Shown piece after piece: positions 8,346 to 17,343 of a stretch of 64,000 nt of DNA. The stretch is from Pandoraea capi (GTDB taxonomy: Bacteria; Pseudomonadota; Gammaproteobacteria; Burkholderiales; Burkholderiaceae): NCBI RefSeq assembly GCF_902459735.1, contig NZ_CABPRV010000011.1, positions 62,001 to 126,000 of the forward strand, in the 5' to 3' direction. How positions within the stretch are numbered: the stretch's first letter is position 1; every line of letters starts with the position of its first letter. The notes under the pieces were generated by a model. The model was not told the origin of the DNA. It ran no database searches and worked only from the letters and a program-made list of their open reading frames with translations. The position numbers and the translations under genes were made by a program.

Positions 8346-9588
8346 GATGCGCGCGTCCCAAATGCTTGATAAAAAATCCGTTGATCACGACGGACAGCAA
8401 TTGCCCGCTAACAAAGGTCGCTACCGTACCCGTCACCCCGAAGCGGGCCGTCAGGAAGTAGCCCAGCGGAAGCATCAGCGCGCCCGTCACGATAGTCAGT
8501 GTCGATGTCGCGGCAAAGTAACCGAACCCAATCCAGAATGGTGCCATCACCAGACTCAGGAAAAGTCCGGGAGCGCCAAGGACCAGCAAAATGTATAGGG
8601 TGCCGACGTTTGCATATTGCCCGTGAAAGAAGCGCTGTGCGGCGAACCAAACGACACCGACCGAGAGCACCGCGAGCAGACAATGCACCGCCAGCCCCTT
8701 ATACAGCACGCCACGGAAGCGCATCCAGGCTTCCTTCGCGCCAAGTTGCGGCACCAGCTTGTAAGCAAACTGTGCAATCGCGAAAGGCAGGATCGAGAGG
8801 GCCGTCAGCAATTGGACCGCAATCTGATATTCGGACGCTGCCTTGGCGCCGGCGAGTTTGAACGCAATCAGCACGTCGACACCACCGAAGATTACGGTGC
8901 CGATGATGCTGGGATGCAGTCTCACCGATTTTTTCAGCATGCCCAGGAACGCCGCCCATTCGAACGTCAGACGGATGTCACGGCGACGAAACTCCGAGAC
9001 CAGCCCCACGCAATACCCGAGCACGATCACCAACTGGCCTGCAACCAGCGATGCGAGCACTTCCACCGCGTCGAGATGCCCTCTGAGGAAGCCCATCACC
9101 AACACACCGCCCCACGCTACCGTCTTGCCCACCACGATGGCTTTGTTGCCGGTGTTGAGCCGTCCCAGCGCCGTCAGGAACGCATAGAAGTACAGTTCGA
9201 GGACAAATATCGGCAAACCGATCGCCAGAAGCAGCAGATAAGGTTCGACATAGATTCGCCGGAAGTCGTCTGACACACAGCCGTATGCATACAGCGCGAG
9301 TATCGCAATCGCGGGAAACACGACACATCCGACAAGCAGACTTCCCCCGATGTCACCGACCGACTGCTGTCGGCGCTCGCCGATCTGGTGGATGGCGATT
9401 TGCCCGAAACTCAGAGAACTCACAATCGACACGGTCTTCAACAGTGAAAAACCGGCGATATAAACCCCTCGATCAACGGGCCTCATCCACGAGGTCGTGA
9501 TGAGCAGAAGCACCAGTTCCGAGCCGAGTACGTAGCCACGCGAGAACCCTGAGCCAAAAATCGCGCTGAGGACGTCTTTCTTACTCAA
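8338..9588 (-). CDS. wzx: Wzx-type oligosaccharide flippase
   Basis: Polytopic membrane protein of 416 residues with about 12 helices of the MVF/MATE-like polysaccharide flippase superfamily. It should move the undecaprenyl-linked repeat unit across the inner membrane for Wzy. The start is TTG at 9588: an AAGGA lies 6 nt upstream and no in-frame ATG is available nearby. An overlapping ATGCTTTGA right in front is out of frame. A gap of about 180 nt with no recognisable gene separates it from the aminotransferase gene upstream. Confidence 0.82.
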   Translation of the reverse strand: MSKKDVLSAIFGSGFSRGYVLGSELVLLLITTSWMRPVDRGVYIAGFSLLKTVSIVSSLSFGQIAIHQIGERRQQSVGDIGGSLLVGCVVFPAIAILALYAYGCVSDDFRRIYVEPYLLLLAIGLPIFVLELYFYAFLTALGRLNTGNKAIVVGKTVAWGGVLVMGFLRGHLDAVEVLASLVAGQLVIVLGYCVGLVSEFRRRDIRLTFEWAAFLGMLKKSVRLHPSIIGTVIFGGVDVLIAFKLAGAKAASEYQIAVQLLTALSILPFAIAQFAYKLVPQLGAKEAWMRFRGVLYKGLAVHCLLAVLSVGVVWFAAQRFFHGQYANVGTLYILLVLGAPGLFLSLVMAPFWIGFGYFAATSTLTIVTGALMLPLGYFLTARFGVTGTVATFVSGQLLSVVINGFFIKHLGRAHHA

Positions 9589-9771
9589 AGCATTTCCTTG
9601 ATAACGCGGCGCTCACCGGCGCCCCGGTCCGGGGTCGAAGCAGGCCCGGGATTCAGGCGCGCCGGCGCTGGTGCTGTCACGTCGCACTGTCGGGTTGCCA
9701 GATTGCGCCGGCAATCACGGCGCGTTGCGCATGTGGATAGAGAATCCCGTTGCCGTCCAACGATGCCGGCG

Positions 9772-10860
9772 TTACAGGCTTTTGGCCACGCTTTCAATCA
9801 CCGTTCGAATATCGGACTCGGCCATCGTCGGCCCCATCGGAAGGCTCAGTACCTCATCGTGGATGGTCTCGGAGATCGGGAATGCCCCCTTACCGTAGCC
9901 GAGATCGACATAAGCGTCCTGCAAATGCGGAGCGATCGGATAGTGGATCAAGGCCGCGACACCGTGCTCCTTGAGGCGCTGAACCATCTGATCGCGCTGC
10001 TTGGTACGAATGACATACAGGTGCCAGACCGGGTTCGCGTCGCTCATGACTTGCGGGACGACGACGTCGCGCAGACTGTCGGAGTAGGTCGCGGCGATCT
10101 GACGGCGAATTTCCGTCTGAGCGTCGAGGTGACGAAGCTTGACGCGAAGGAAGGCAGCCTGCATCTCGTCCAGACGCGCGTTGTACCCGCGCATTTCATG
10201 CTTGTACTTGATCTGGGAACCGTAGTTGCCGAGCATGCGCACCTTGGTGATGAGGTCGGGATCGTTGGACGTCACCGCACCGCCGTCACCCAATGCGCCG
10301 AGATTCTTTCCCGGATAGAAGCTGAAAGCAGCCGCGTCACCGAGCGACCCGGCCTTACGTCCCTTGTATGTGGCGCCATGCGCTTGTGCCGCGTCTTCGA
10401 TGACACGCAGTCCATGCTTCTTGCCGATGGCGACGATCGGGTCCATATCGGCCGGCTGACCGTAAAGATGAACCGCGATGATCGCCTTCGTGCGCTCGGT
10501 AATCGCAGCTTCGATCTTCGCAGGATCGATGTTGTACGTCTCGATCAACGGCTCTACCGGGACCGGCGTCGCACCACAATAGGTAACAGCCAGCCATGTC
10601 GCGATAAACGTGTTGGACGGCACGATGACCTCGTCGCCCGGGCCGATATCGTATGCGCGCAGAATCAGATGAAGCGCATCCAGGCCATTGCTGACCCCAA
10701 CGCTCCCCGACGTCCCGCAATAGCTCGCGAATTCCGACTCGAACGCAGCCACTTCCTGACCGTGAATGAACCAGCCGCTGTGCAACACTCGGTCGAAGGC
10801 TTGCTTCAGTTCGCTTTCGAGGGCGAGGTTGATTCCCTTGATATCGAGAAATTGAATCAT
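9772..10860 (-). CDS. DegT/DnrJ/EryC1/StrS sugar aminotransferase (FdtB/QdtB-like)
   Basis: PLP-dependent transaminase expected to convert a dTDP-3-keto-6-deoxyhexose to the 3-amino sugar (dTDP-Fuc3N or dTDP-Qui3N). From the ATG at 10860 the protein begins [11 protein letters not shown], the usual start of the family; an ATG at 10875 would add five residues and overlap the upstream gene. The PLP-binding Lys is K185 in FYPGKNLG and the Asp contacting the pyridine ring is D156 in EDAAQAHG. Partners in the same operon are the 3,4-ketoisomerase (13395-13808) and acyltransferases. FdtB and QdtB cannot be separated by eye. Confidence 0.88.
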   Translation of the reverse strand: MIQFLDIKGINLALESELKQAFDRVLHSGWFIHGQEVAAFESEFASYCGTSGSVGVSNGLDALHLILRAYDIGPGDEVIVPSNTFIATWLAVTYCGATPVPVEPLIETYNIDPAKIEAAITERTKAIIAVHLYGQPADMDPIVAIGKKHGLRVIEDAAQAHGATYKGRKAGSLGDAAAFSFYPGKNLGALGDGGAVTSNDPDLITKVRMLGNYGSQIKYKHEMRGYNARLDEMQAAFLRVKLRHLDAQTEIRRQIAATYSDSLRDVVVPQVMSDANPVWHLYVIRTKQRDQMVQRLKEHGVAALIHYPIAPHLQDAYVDLGYGKGAFPISETIHDEVLSLPMGPTMAESDIRTVIESVAKSL

Positions 10861-10862
10861 GC

Positions 10863-11801
10863 TTACAAGTCCCATTCGTAAAAGTCGTGAACCATTCCGC
10901 GACCGCCGAAGCCTTCCTTCTGTTTGATCAAACCTTCATTCAGAAACTGGCCTTGCTGTTCGGTGGAGATGCCGAAACTCAGATACTGCTTTTCGGAGAA
11001 AGTGTTTTCGATCAGATTGACCAGCAAGAAATCGAGCGCGCCCAAGGCCCGGCCTTCGTCCGAGGCCGCCATGTACTGGGTATGTACCCCGGGGCCAAAA
11101 TCGAATACCAGCGATGCGGCGAGCAGTCTGTCTTCCAGGAGAACGCCGAAAAGCCGGATATTCTCCGGAAATCTCGATTTGAGCAGTCGGAGTTCCGCAA
11201 CGGAATGCACCGGCGAGCTACCGAATCGGGCCAGGACGGAGGCAAGCAATGCGTGGAAGCCCTCCGTATCGTCGATCTCTTCGAAACGCGCACCGGCCTT
11301 CGGGGCCTTACGCGCCGTATTCTTCCGGGAATCGCTGAACTTGGGGCGAGTTGCCAGTTCAATCACCGACGACAGATCCCGTCGGTAGAGCCGTGCGCTC
11401 ATTCGAAACAGCGCGTAGAGATCCTCGTCGGCGGGATACGTGTGAAACACGCGCGGCACCGGCTTATAGACGACCTTTTGGAAGCCCGCCGCCTTGAAGT
11501 GCTCGGCGAGCGTGTCGAACATGCTTAACACCGTCGTCGCATGCACGTCTTTTCCGTAGATCAACCCGCCGTATGTCAGACCACCGTGGCTCACTACGCT
11601 GTCGCCATGCGCGCTGCACGGGAACACCGCGACCACCTTGCCATTCTCCTGAAACAGGAGCGAGCAGTCCGTAAAACGGTCTGCGTGATAATCCATGTAA
11701 TCGCGCAGATGGAGAAAGGTGCCGTTCTTCGAATTGCGCACGACACCGTCCCAGGCATCTTTCAGCTCAGGGCCGTAACGCGTTACCGAGCCCACGGTCA
11801 T
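10863..11801 (-). CDS. FemAB-like/GNAT N-acyltransferase of polysaccharide locus
   Basis: A 312-residue cytoplasmic protein with the double-GNAT layout of FemAB-like proteins; the conserved late segment is [24 protein letters not shown], followed by [11 protein letters not shown]. Such proteins in O-antigen loci often N-acylate amino sugars. It is translationally linked on both sides: its ATG overlaps the stop of the beta-propeller gene by 4 nt and its stop is 2 nt before the ATG of the aminotransferase that makes an amino sugar. That makes the amino sugar a plausible substrate. Acyl donor (acyl-CoA or aminoacyl-tRNA) is unknown. Confidence 0.7.
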   Translation of the reverse strand: MTVGSVTRYGPELKDAWDGVVRNSKNGTFLHLRDYMDYHADRFTDCSLLFQENGKVVAVFPCSAHGDSVVSHGGLTYGGLIYGKDVHATTVLSMFDTLAEHFKAAGFQKVVYKPVPRVFHTYPADEDLYALFRMSARLYRRDLSSVIELATRPKFSDSRKNTARKAPKAGARFEEIDDTEGFHALLASVLARFGSSPVHSVAELRLLKSRFPENIRLFGVLLEDRLLAASLVFDFGPGVHTQYMAASDEGRALGALDFLLVNLIENTFSEKQYLSFGISTEQQGQFLNEGLIKQKEGFGGRGMVHDFYEWDL

Positions 11802-12727
11802 GCGAGCACAACCTGGTTACCGACAGCCGCGCCGAAGCCGTTAAGCCCCATCTTGTTGCCGTTGTAGATCATGAGCGTCTGACCGGCGTCGCTGATCAGC
11901 GTCGGGTAGCACAGCGTCTCGGAATCCCAACCCGATTCGGACGGCGCAATGCCAAGGCTCGAGTCGTCGCGCTCCCACTTGATCCCGTCGTTCGAACGGA
12001 AAAAGCTTGGCGTGTATTCGCCCGAAATAGTGCCCTTGGTCGCATACATCACGTAGGACCCATCGGCGACCTTGTAGACCTTCGGACGGCCGATCCGGTA
12101 TTCCGGCGAAACGGCTTCCACGCACGTCACGGCCGAACGCGGGATATTGAGAAGATCCTTCGTCTCGGTGTAGCAGATGTGATACTGCGGGTATGGGACG
12201 CCGTTGATCATCTCCCAACCGTCGCCGCGCGCGAACCAGATGCGCCAGACACCATTTTCGTAACGCGCGGTATGAATTGCGCCGATCGTGCTCTGGAAAC
12301 GGTCCCGCTCAAGGATCGGCGATTCGCTCAGGCGACGGAATGTCTCGCCGCCATCCTCCGACAACGCCACACCGGAGAACGCAAGAAACTTTGCTTTCCT
12401 GACGAGTTGAAAACCGACGTAAAACAAATAGACGCCGGACGGCGTTTTCACGACATCGCCCATGATGACGCCGTTGTCGTCGAAGCATCCGTCGCGGCCG
12501 ATGTCGAGCACCGGCGTCTTCGAGACGCCAAGAATTCGCGACGGATCGCCTGAAGCAATGTCCACGTAACCAATGCGACTCACGCCTTCTGCGTCGCGAA
12601 ATCCGGCGAACACGCGAATCGTTTCATCATTGAGACGGAACGGTTGCGGCGTTAGCGCCGAGTTACAAAACCATTGCTGGTTCGTGTATTTGGCGGCGTC
12701 GAACACCAGCCCCAGTTTGTTCCACAT
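11798..12727 (-). CDS. Glycosyl hydrolase family 43/five-bladed beta-propeller-like protein
   Basis: A 309-residue protein with repeated short strands rich in Trp, Tyr and Gly, and Asp-containing turns such as SEDGGETFRR and SNDGIKWERD, typical of five-bladed beta-propeller glycosidases (GH32/43/130-like). There is no signal peptide, so it should be cytoplasmic, which is odd for a hydrolase of an exported polysaccharide. Homologous genes occur in O-antigen loci beside FdtA-type isomerases. It may act in trimming or in sugar modification; I cannot assign catalytic residues with confidence. Confidence 0.65.
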   Translation of the reverse strand: MWNKLGLVFDAAKYTNQQWFCNSALTPQPFRLNDETIRVFAGFRDAEGVSRIGYVDIASGDPSRILGVSKTPVLDIGRDGCFDDNGVIMGDVVKTPSGVYLFYVGFQLVRKAKFLAFSGVALSEDGGETFRRLSESPILERDRFQSTIGAIHTARYENGVWRIWFARGDGWEMINGVPYPQYHICYTETKDLLNIPRSAVTCVEAVSPEYRIGRPKVYKVADGSYVMYATKGTISGEYTPSFFRSNDGIKWERDDSSLGIAPSESGWDSETLCYPTLISDAGQTLMIYNGNKMGLNGFGAAVGNQVVLA

Positions 12728-12736
12728 GACGTCCCC

Positions 12737-13405
12737 TCAGATCCCGGCTTCGAAGCTCGATTTACCCGGGACGGCCCGGGCCGGGCTGCCGGCGTAAATA
12801 CGTTCGGCTTCCGTGTCCTTTGCGATATGACTGCCGGCCGCAATCAAGCAATTCTCGGCAATGCGAACGTTGTCGTTGAGCGTTGCATTGACGCCGATGA
12901 AGGTACCGGAACCGATATCGCAATAGCCGGAAATCACCGCATGCGAAGTGACGAAACAATTGTCATGAATCACGCTGCGGTGACCGACGTGATTGCCACT
13001 CCAGAGAATGCAGTTATTGCCAATGGTCACGAACGGCTGGATCGTGTTCATTTCGAAAATGAACGAATTCTCGCCGATGGTGGCATTTCGCCAGACGAAC
13101 GCACGGCTGCTGACGTAAGTCGCGAACGAGTAGCCCTTCGCTTTCAGATCCTGATAGAAGCGGGTACGCGTGCGGTTCATGTCGGATGCCGGAATGCCCG
13201 TGAAGGCGAGATATTCGCCAGCCGGGAAACGAGCCTCGACCTCCTCATAAGGGACGACCGGCAGATCGTATAGCGTCGGCTCCTTGATGTATTCCTTGTT
13301 CACGCAGAAGGCGACGACTTCGTAATCACTGTCGTACGTGAAGTATTCGTATGCAATCTGAGCAAATTCGCCTGCGCCGACGATGAAAACTTTCTTAGCT
13401 GTCAT
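12737..13405 (-). CDS. Left-handed beta-helix sugar acetyltransferase (PglD/NeuD-like)
   Basis: Acetyl-CoA-dependent acyltransferase of 222 residues. An N-terminal Rossmann-like part (KKVFIVGAGEFAQIAYEY) is followed by hexapeptide repeats forming a left-handed beta-helix from about residue 95 (IGENSFIF, IGNNCILW, IHDNCFV, IGSGTFIG, IAENCLIA), with the probable catalytic His in WSGNHVGH. PglD and NeuD relatives acetylate amino sugars on nucleotide carriers. The gene overlaps the 3,4-ketoisomerase gene by 11 nt, so N-acetylation of the 3-amino-3,6-dideoxyhexose is the leading idea. Confidence 0.85.
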   Translation of the reverse strand: MTAKKVFIVGAGEFAQIAYEYFTYDSDYEVVAFCVNKEYIKEPTLYDLPVVPYEEVEARFPAGEYLAFTGIPASDMNRTRTRFYQDLKAKGYSFATYVSSRAFVWRNATIGENSFIFEMNTIQPFVTIGNNCILWSGNHVGHRSVIHDNCFVTSHAVISGYCDIGSGTFIGVNATLNDNVRIAENCLIAAGSHIAKDTEAERIYAGSPARAVPGKSSFEAGI

Positions 13406-13808
13406 GCGATTCTCCCTTTGCGATTTCCAGGAACTCCTTGTAGTCGCGAATGTAGTCGGACTCGTCGTAATGGGCGTTGGCCAGCACCATCAACACGCAA
13501 TCCGGCGAAAAGTCATACATTTCGCGCCACATCATGGATTCGATCAGCAGGCCCTGCGCCGGGTTGTCCAGAAACAACTCCACACGCTCACTGCCATCGT
13601 CCAAGAGAAAGCGGCATTGCCCACGCACGGCAATCACCATCTGTCGGAGATTGCGGTGGGCATGCATGCCGCGCTTGATCCCTTCCTTCGTACCGAAGAG
13701 GTAATAAACGCGTTTGATTTCGAAAGGCACGTTGCGCTGGTCTTCCAGCGCGATCAGCGCGCCACGATCATCGCCGTGCTTTTGCAATTGAACCAGCTCG
13801 ATTTCCAT
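13395..13808 (-). CDS. dTDP-4-keto-6-deoxyglucose 3,4-ketoisomerase (FdtA/QdtA/WxcM-like cupin)
   Basis: Small cupin of 137 residues that isomerises dTDP-4-keto-6-deoxy-glucose to the 3-keto sugar used by FdtB/QdtB. The signature RGMHAHRNLRQ with the active-site histidines H49 and H51 is present. Which epimer is made at C4 (Fuc3N or Qui3N route) is not decidable by eye. RmlA and RmlB, which make its substrate, are not in this window. Overlaps the acetyltransferase gene; about 80 nt separate it from wbpP. Confidence 0.88.
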   Translation of the reverse strand: MEIELVQLQKHGDDRGALIALEDQRNVPFEIKRVYYLFGTKEGIKRGMHAHRNLRQMVIAVRGQCRFLLDDGSERVELFLDNPAQGLLIESMMWREMYDFSPDCVLMVLANAHYDESDYIRDYKEFLEIAKGESHDS

Positions 13809-13887
13809 CTCCAGCTCCCTTCGCGAATCGCTTTTTCAAAAGTATCGCCGGTGCCGACGCTGTCGGTATCCGGGTGCCCCAGCGCCG

Positions 13888-14928
13888 TCAGGCAGGGCGC
13901 GTTTCCAGAAAATCGACGTACCAATCCATCGCTTCTTTCAGGCCTTCGCCAATACGATGTGTCGGCTGGTAACCCAGCAACCGCCGCGCTTTGTCGATGT
14001 CGGCGAGCGAATGACGCACGTCGCCCGCGCGGAAGTCCCGGTAGACGGGCTGCGCGTTATTCAGGTGCGGATACTTCGCGGCGAGGTTTTCGCGCAGATG
14101 ATGGTAGAGCTCGTTCAGCGTCGTACGATCGCCGACGGCGACGTTGTAGACCTGATTGATGGCCTCATCGTTCGTGACGGTGCCGGCAAGCAGATTGGCC
14201 TGAACGGCGTTGTCGACATAGCAGAAATCCCGGCTCGTTTCGCCGTCGCCGTTAATGAATACGGCTTCGTTACGGGCAAGTGAGGCGATCCACTTGGGAA
14301 TGACGGCTGCGTAGGCGCCGTCCGGATCCTGACGGCGTCCGAAGATATTGAAATAACGCAGGCCGATTGTCTTGAGCCCGTAGGTACGGGCGAATACATC
14401 GGCGTACAGCTCATTGACCAGTTTGGTCACGGCGTAGGGTGAGAGCGGCTTTCCGGTCTTATCTTCCACCTTCGGCAGCCCCGGATGGTCGCCATAGGTC
14501 GAACTGCTCGCCGCGTAGACGAAGCGACTCACCTTGGCGTCGCGCGCCGCCACGAGCATGTTCAGAAAACCGTCGATATTGTTCTGATTGGTATTGATCG
14601 GGTCGGCAATGCTGCGCGGCACCGACCCCAGCGCGGCCTGATGCAGCACGATGTCCACGCCGTCGCATACCTTTTGGCACGTCTCGAGGTCGCGAATATC
14701 ACCCTGCACGAAGCGAAAGTTCGACCATTGTCCGGCGGAAACCTGACGCTGCACCTCGTCGAGATTCCGTTGATGCCCGCCGCTGAAGTTGTCGAGACCG
14801 ACCACACGCTGATTCAGCGTGAGCAGCGCCTGAAGCAGATTGCTGCCTACAAAACCCGCGACACCGGTGACGAGCCAGGTTTGCGGGGTGGTACTGAGGT
14901 GCAATTTAAGATTGTCGAAAGCTGTCAT
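13888..14928 (-). CDS. wbpP: UDP-N-acetylglucosamine 4-epimerase (WbpP)
   Basis: Extended short-chain dehydrogenase of 346 residues that interconverts UDP-GlcNAc and UDP-GalNAc. NAD-binding GVAGFVG lies at residues 22-28, the catalytic Ser/Thr at 142-144 (SSSTYGDH) and YxxxK at 165-169. The segments ALGSVPRSI and [16 protein letters not shown] match the WbpP/TviC subgroup that prefers N-acetylated sugars. The gene is 2 nt from the wbpO stop, so the two are co-translated and together give UDP-GalNAcA. Confidence 0.92.
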   Translation of the reverse strand: MTAFDNLKLHLSTTPQTWLVTGVAGFVGSNLLQALLTLNQRVVGLDNFSGGHQRNLDEVQRQVSAGQWSNFRFVQGDIRDLETCQKVCDGVDIVLHQAALGSVPRSIADPINTNQNNIDGFLNMLVAARDAKVSRFVYAASSSTYGDHPGLPKVEDKTGKPLSPYAVTKLVNELYADVFARTYGLKTIGLRYFNIFGRRQDPDGAYAAVIPKWIASLARNEAVFINGDGETSRDFCYVDNAVQANLLAGTVTNDEAINQVYNVAVGDRTTLNELYHHLRENLAAKYPHLNNAQPVYRDFRAGDVRHSLADIDKARRLLGYQPTHRIGEGLKEAMDWYVDFLETRPA

Positions 14929-14930
14929 TC

Positions 14931-16205
14931 TTACAGTCTCAGATCGGATTGGCTCGCCGTGAGCACGTATTTCAGGTCGTAGAGCACGCTGGTGGTCTTA
15001 CCGAAAGCACGAATGGCGTCTGGCCCCATCGCCTTGAACTGCTCGTGCGCCACCGCGAGAATGATCGCGTCGTAGCTTCCCGGAACCGGCGACTCGACCG
15101 GCGTGATGCCGTACTCGTGATGGGCCTCTTCGGCGCTCACCCATGGATCGTAGACATCGACCTCACAGTTGTAATCCTTGAGCTCTGCCACGATGTCCAC
15201 GACGCGCGTATTACGCAGATCGGGACAGTTCTCCTTGAACGTCAGCCCCATGACGAGCACCTTCGCGCCTTCCACATGGATGCGCTTCTTGGTCATCGCC
15301 TTGACGAGCTGCGCCACGACATACATACCCATGCTGTCGTTCAGGCGCCGGCCGGCCAGAATGATTTCGGGGTTGTAGCCGATAGCCTGTGCTTTGTGCG
15401 TGAGGTAATAGGGGTCCACACCGATACAGTGACCACCGACCAGACCCGGACGGAACGGGAGGAAATTCCACTTGCTTCCCGCCGCCTTCAGGACGGCTTC
15501 CGTATCGATTCCCATCTTGTTAAAGATGAGCGCCAGTTCGTTGATCAACGCAATGTTCAGATCGCGCTGCGTGTTCTCGATGACCTTGGCAGCTTCTGCG
15601 ACCTTGATGCTTTCTGCCTTATGGGTGCCCACGGTCACGATCTCGTTGTAGAGATCGTCGACAAGCGTTGCAATCTCAGGCGTCGAACCAGACGTGACCT
15701 TCTTGATCGTGGTGACCCGATGTTCCTTATCGCCGGGGTTGATGCGCTCAGGGCTGTAACCACAAAAGAAGTCGACATTGAACTTCAGGCCGGAATATTT
15801 TTCCAGCACGGGCACGCAATCTTCCTCGGTGCAGCCGGGATAAACCGTCGATTCATAAATGACGATATCGCCCTTTTTGAGCACTTTCCCAACCGTTTCG
15901 CTGGCTTTGATGAGCGGCGTCAGATCGGGCCGCTTGAAGTCGTCGATGGGCGTGGGCACCGTCACAATGTAGCAATTGCATTCACGAAGATCGTTCACGT
16001 CCGTGGTGAACGAGAGATGCTTTGCCTCAGCAAGCTCTTCTGCGGTCGTCTCCAATGTGGAATCGTTGCCGCCCTTCAATTCCCCGATGCGACGCTGATT
16101 AATGTCGAAACCGGTCACAGAGCGTGTGCGGCCGAACTCTACAGCCAGCGGCAACCCCACATAACCCAGCCCCACAATTGCAAGTCTCACACCCGCTAGA
16201 TTCAT
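14931..16205 (-). CDS. wbpO: UDP-N-acetylhexosamine 6-dehydrogenase (WbpO/TviB)
   Basis: NAD-dependent four-electron dehydrogenase of the UDP-glucose/UDP-ManNAc dehydrogenase family, 424 residues from the ATG at 16205. That start is preferred because GGAGCG lies about 6 nt upstream and the Rossmann motif VGLGYVGLP then falls at residues 11-19; a start at 16250 would add 15 unlikely residues. The catalytic Cys is C260 in [18 protein letters not shown]. The sequence follows the WbpO/TviB branch, which oxidises UDP-GalNAc or UDP-GlcNAc. It is the first biosynthetic gene after the EPS regulator. Confidence 0.92.
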   Translation of the reverse strand: MNLAGVRLAIVGLGYVGLPLAVEFGRTRSVTGFDINQRRIGELKGGNDSTLETTAEELAEAKHLSFTTDVNDLRECNCYIVTVPTPIDDFKRPDLTPLIKASETVGKVLKKGDIVIYESTVYPGCTEEDCVPVLEKYSGLKFNVDFFCGYSPERINPGDKEHRVTTIKKVTSGSTPEIATLVDDLYNEIVTVGTHKAESIKVAEAAKVIENTQRDLNIALINELALIFNKMGIDTEAVLKAAGSKWNFLPFRPGLVGGHCIGVDPYYLTHKAQAIGYNPEIILAGRRLNDSMGMYVVAQLVKAMTKKRIHVEGAKVLVMGLTFKENCPDLRNTRVVDIVAELKDYNCEVDVYDPWVSAEEAHHEYGITPVESPVPGSYDAIILAVAHEQFKAMGPDAIRAFGKTTSVLYDLKYVLTASQSDLRL

Positions 16206-16374
16206 AAATCGCTCCACGACCCCGGATACCAAAATCCGAGAGGTTACCAATTTCAGCTTTATCCACCTGCATCGGGTGAACGCAAAATGGATGCAGATGC
16301 TACCAGATCAGAGATCGACTTTACGATCGTCTTACGACTGCCATTACGGCATGTATTTCTTATGCAGCAAGCAT

Positions 16375-16740
16375 TTAGCTATGTTGCGTCGGAATTTCGT
16401 CGCCGACTTCGCACTCTCTTTTAAGTGCTTCTATTTCTTCTTTTAGTGCTTCGTACTCGTCCATCTTGCGCTTGAGAAAGCGACTGGTGAGCGCGGCGCG
16501 CTCAGCGACGCCGCTTGGCGTCAATACATAGACGTAACCGAACTTGTTCTTTGAGTGAGCGAAGTTTTGCATCTTCACCCATCCCTTGAGCATGAGCGCT
16601 TTGAGACAGTAATTGAGGCCGCCGACGCTCACGCCCAACTTCTCCGCCAACTCACGTTGCGTCAGATCCGGATTTTCCTGAAGAATGCGCATCACTCGGA
16701 AGTACGTATCTTCCTGCACTTTTGCTTGACGGCTCGTCAT
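16375..16740 (-). CDS. MarR-family EPS-associated transcriptional regulator
   Basis: A 121-residue winged-helix DNA-binding protein. Residues 18-75 form the wHTH (TQRELAEKLGVSVGGLNYCLKALMLKGWVK), and residues 88-112 form a charged coiled coil (MDEYEALKEEIEALKREC) probably used for dimerisation. This matches the EPS-associated MarR-like family that is found at the head of exopolysaccharide loci. It is transcribed towards wbpO, 169 nt away, and is the obvious candidate for control of the operon. No operator can be named with certainty. Confidence 0.88.
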   Translation of the reverse strand: MTSRQAKVQEDTYFRVMRILQENPDLTQRELAEKLGVSVGGLNYCLKALMLKGWVKMQNFAHSKNKFGYVYVLTPSGVAERAALTSRFLKRKMDEYEALKEEIEALKRECEVGDEIPTQHS

Positions 16741-17153
16741 GGGGTGGCGGTCCCTCTGGATTGACTGATTCGACGCGGGAATTCACGTCGGCGGATCGAT
16801 ACAGCACACCCCGGTGAGCGCCGCGCCATGGCAGCCGCCCAACGTTTCGGCGGGTTTTGTCAAAACTTGAACAATTCTACCTGCCGTGCAATACCAAGGA
16901 CAAGCGCGTGACAAGATATTTTACAAATCCCCGTCTCCCGCATGACGGCTGGGGCAGCGGGAGACGATCCCACGACGTCAAGGCGCGCTCGTGACATCCG
17001 GGGACAACAGAATTGACGATGAGACGAATCGCTGCGGAATGGAAACGACCGAACCCGATAGCCAGCGAGAACAGCAACGCAGGGGAGCGGGAAAGCCGGA
17101 TGAGGCAGAGGAGGGGGCGCTGTGCGTAAGACGCGGCGCGCCGTGAAGCGATG
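16741..17153. other. Intergenic region between EPS regulator and tRNA-Ala
   Basis: No gene seen. A short perfect palindrome GTTTTG-T-CAAAAC at 16854-16866 lies about 115 nt upstream of the regulator start and could be an operator or promoter-proximal element. The rest is GC-rich with no convincing ORF on either strand. Confidence 0.4.
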
Positions 17154-17229
<76 letters not shown>

Positions 17230-17243
17230 ACACGAAGCTTTGA

Positions 17244-17249
17244 TTATAT
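17244..17249 (-). promoter_or_regulatory. -10 hexamer of tRNA-Ala promoter
   Basis: A perfect TATAAT on the minus strand ends 14 nt upstream of the mature tRNA 5' end and lies in an AT-rich pocket. No good -35 was found at the usual spacing. Confidence 0.6.
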
Positions 17250-17343
17250 CGATTTTTCCGAGCACGGCGAGCCGCCGACAAAATTGCTCGGGAATACCGT
17301 CATGCCGGGCCGCCAGCCACATTCGGCCGTCGGCCCCGCGGGC

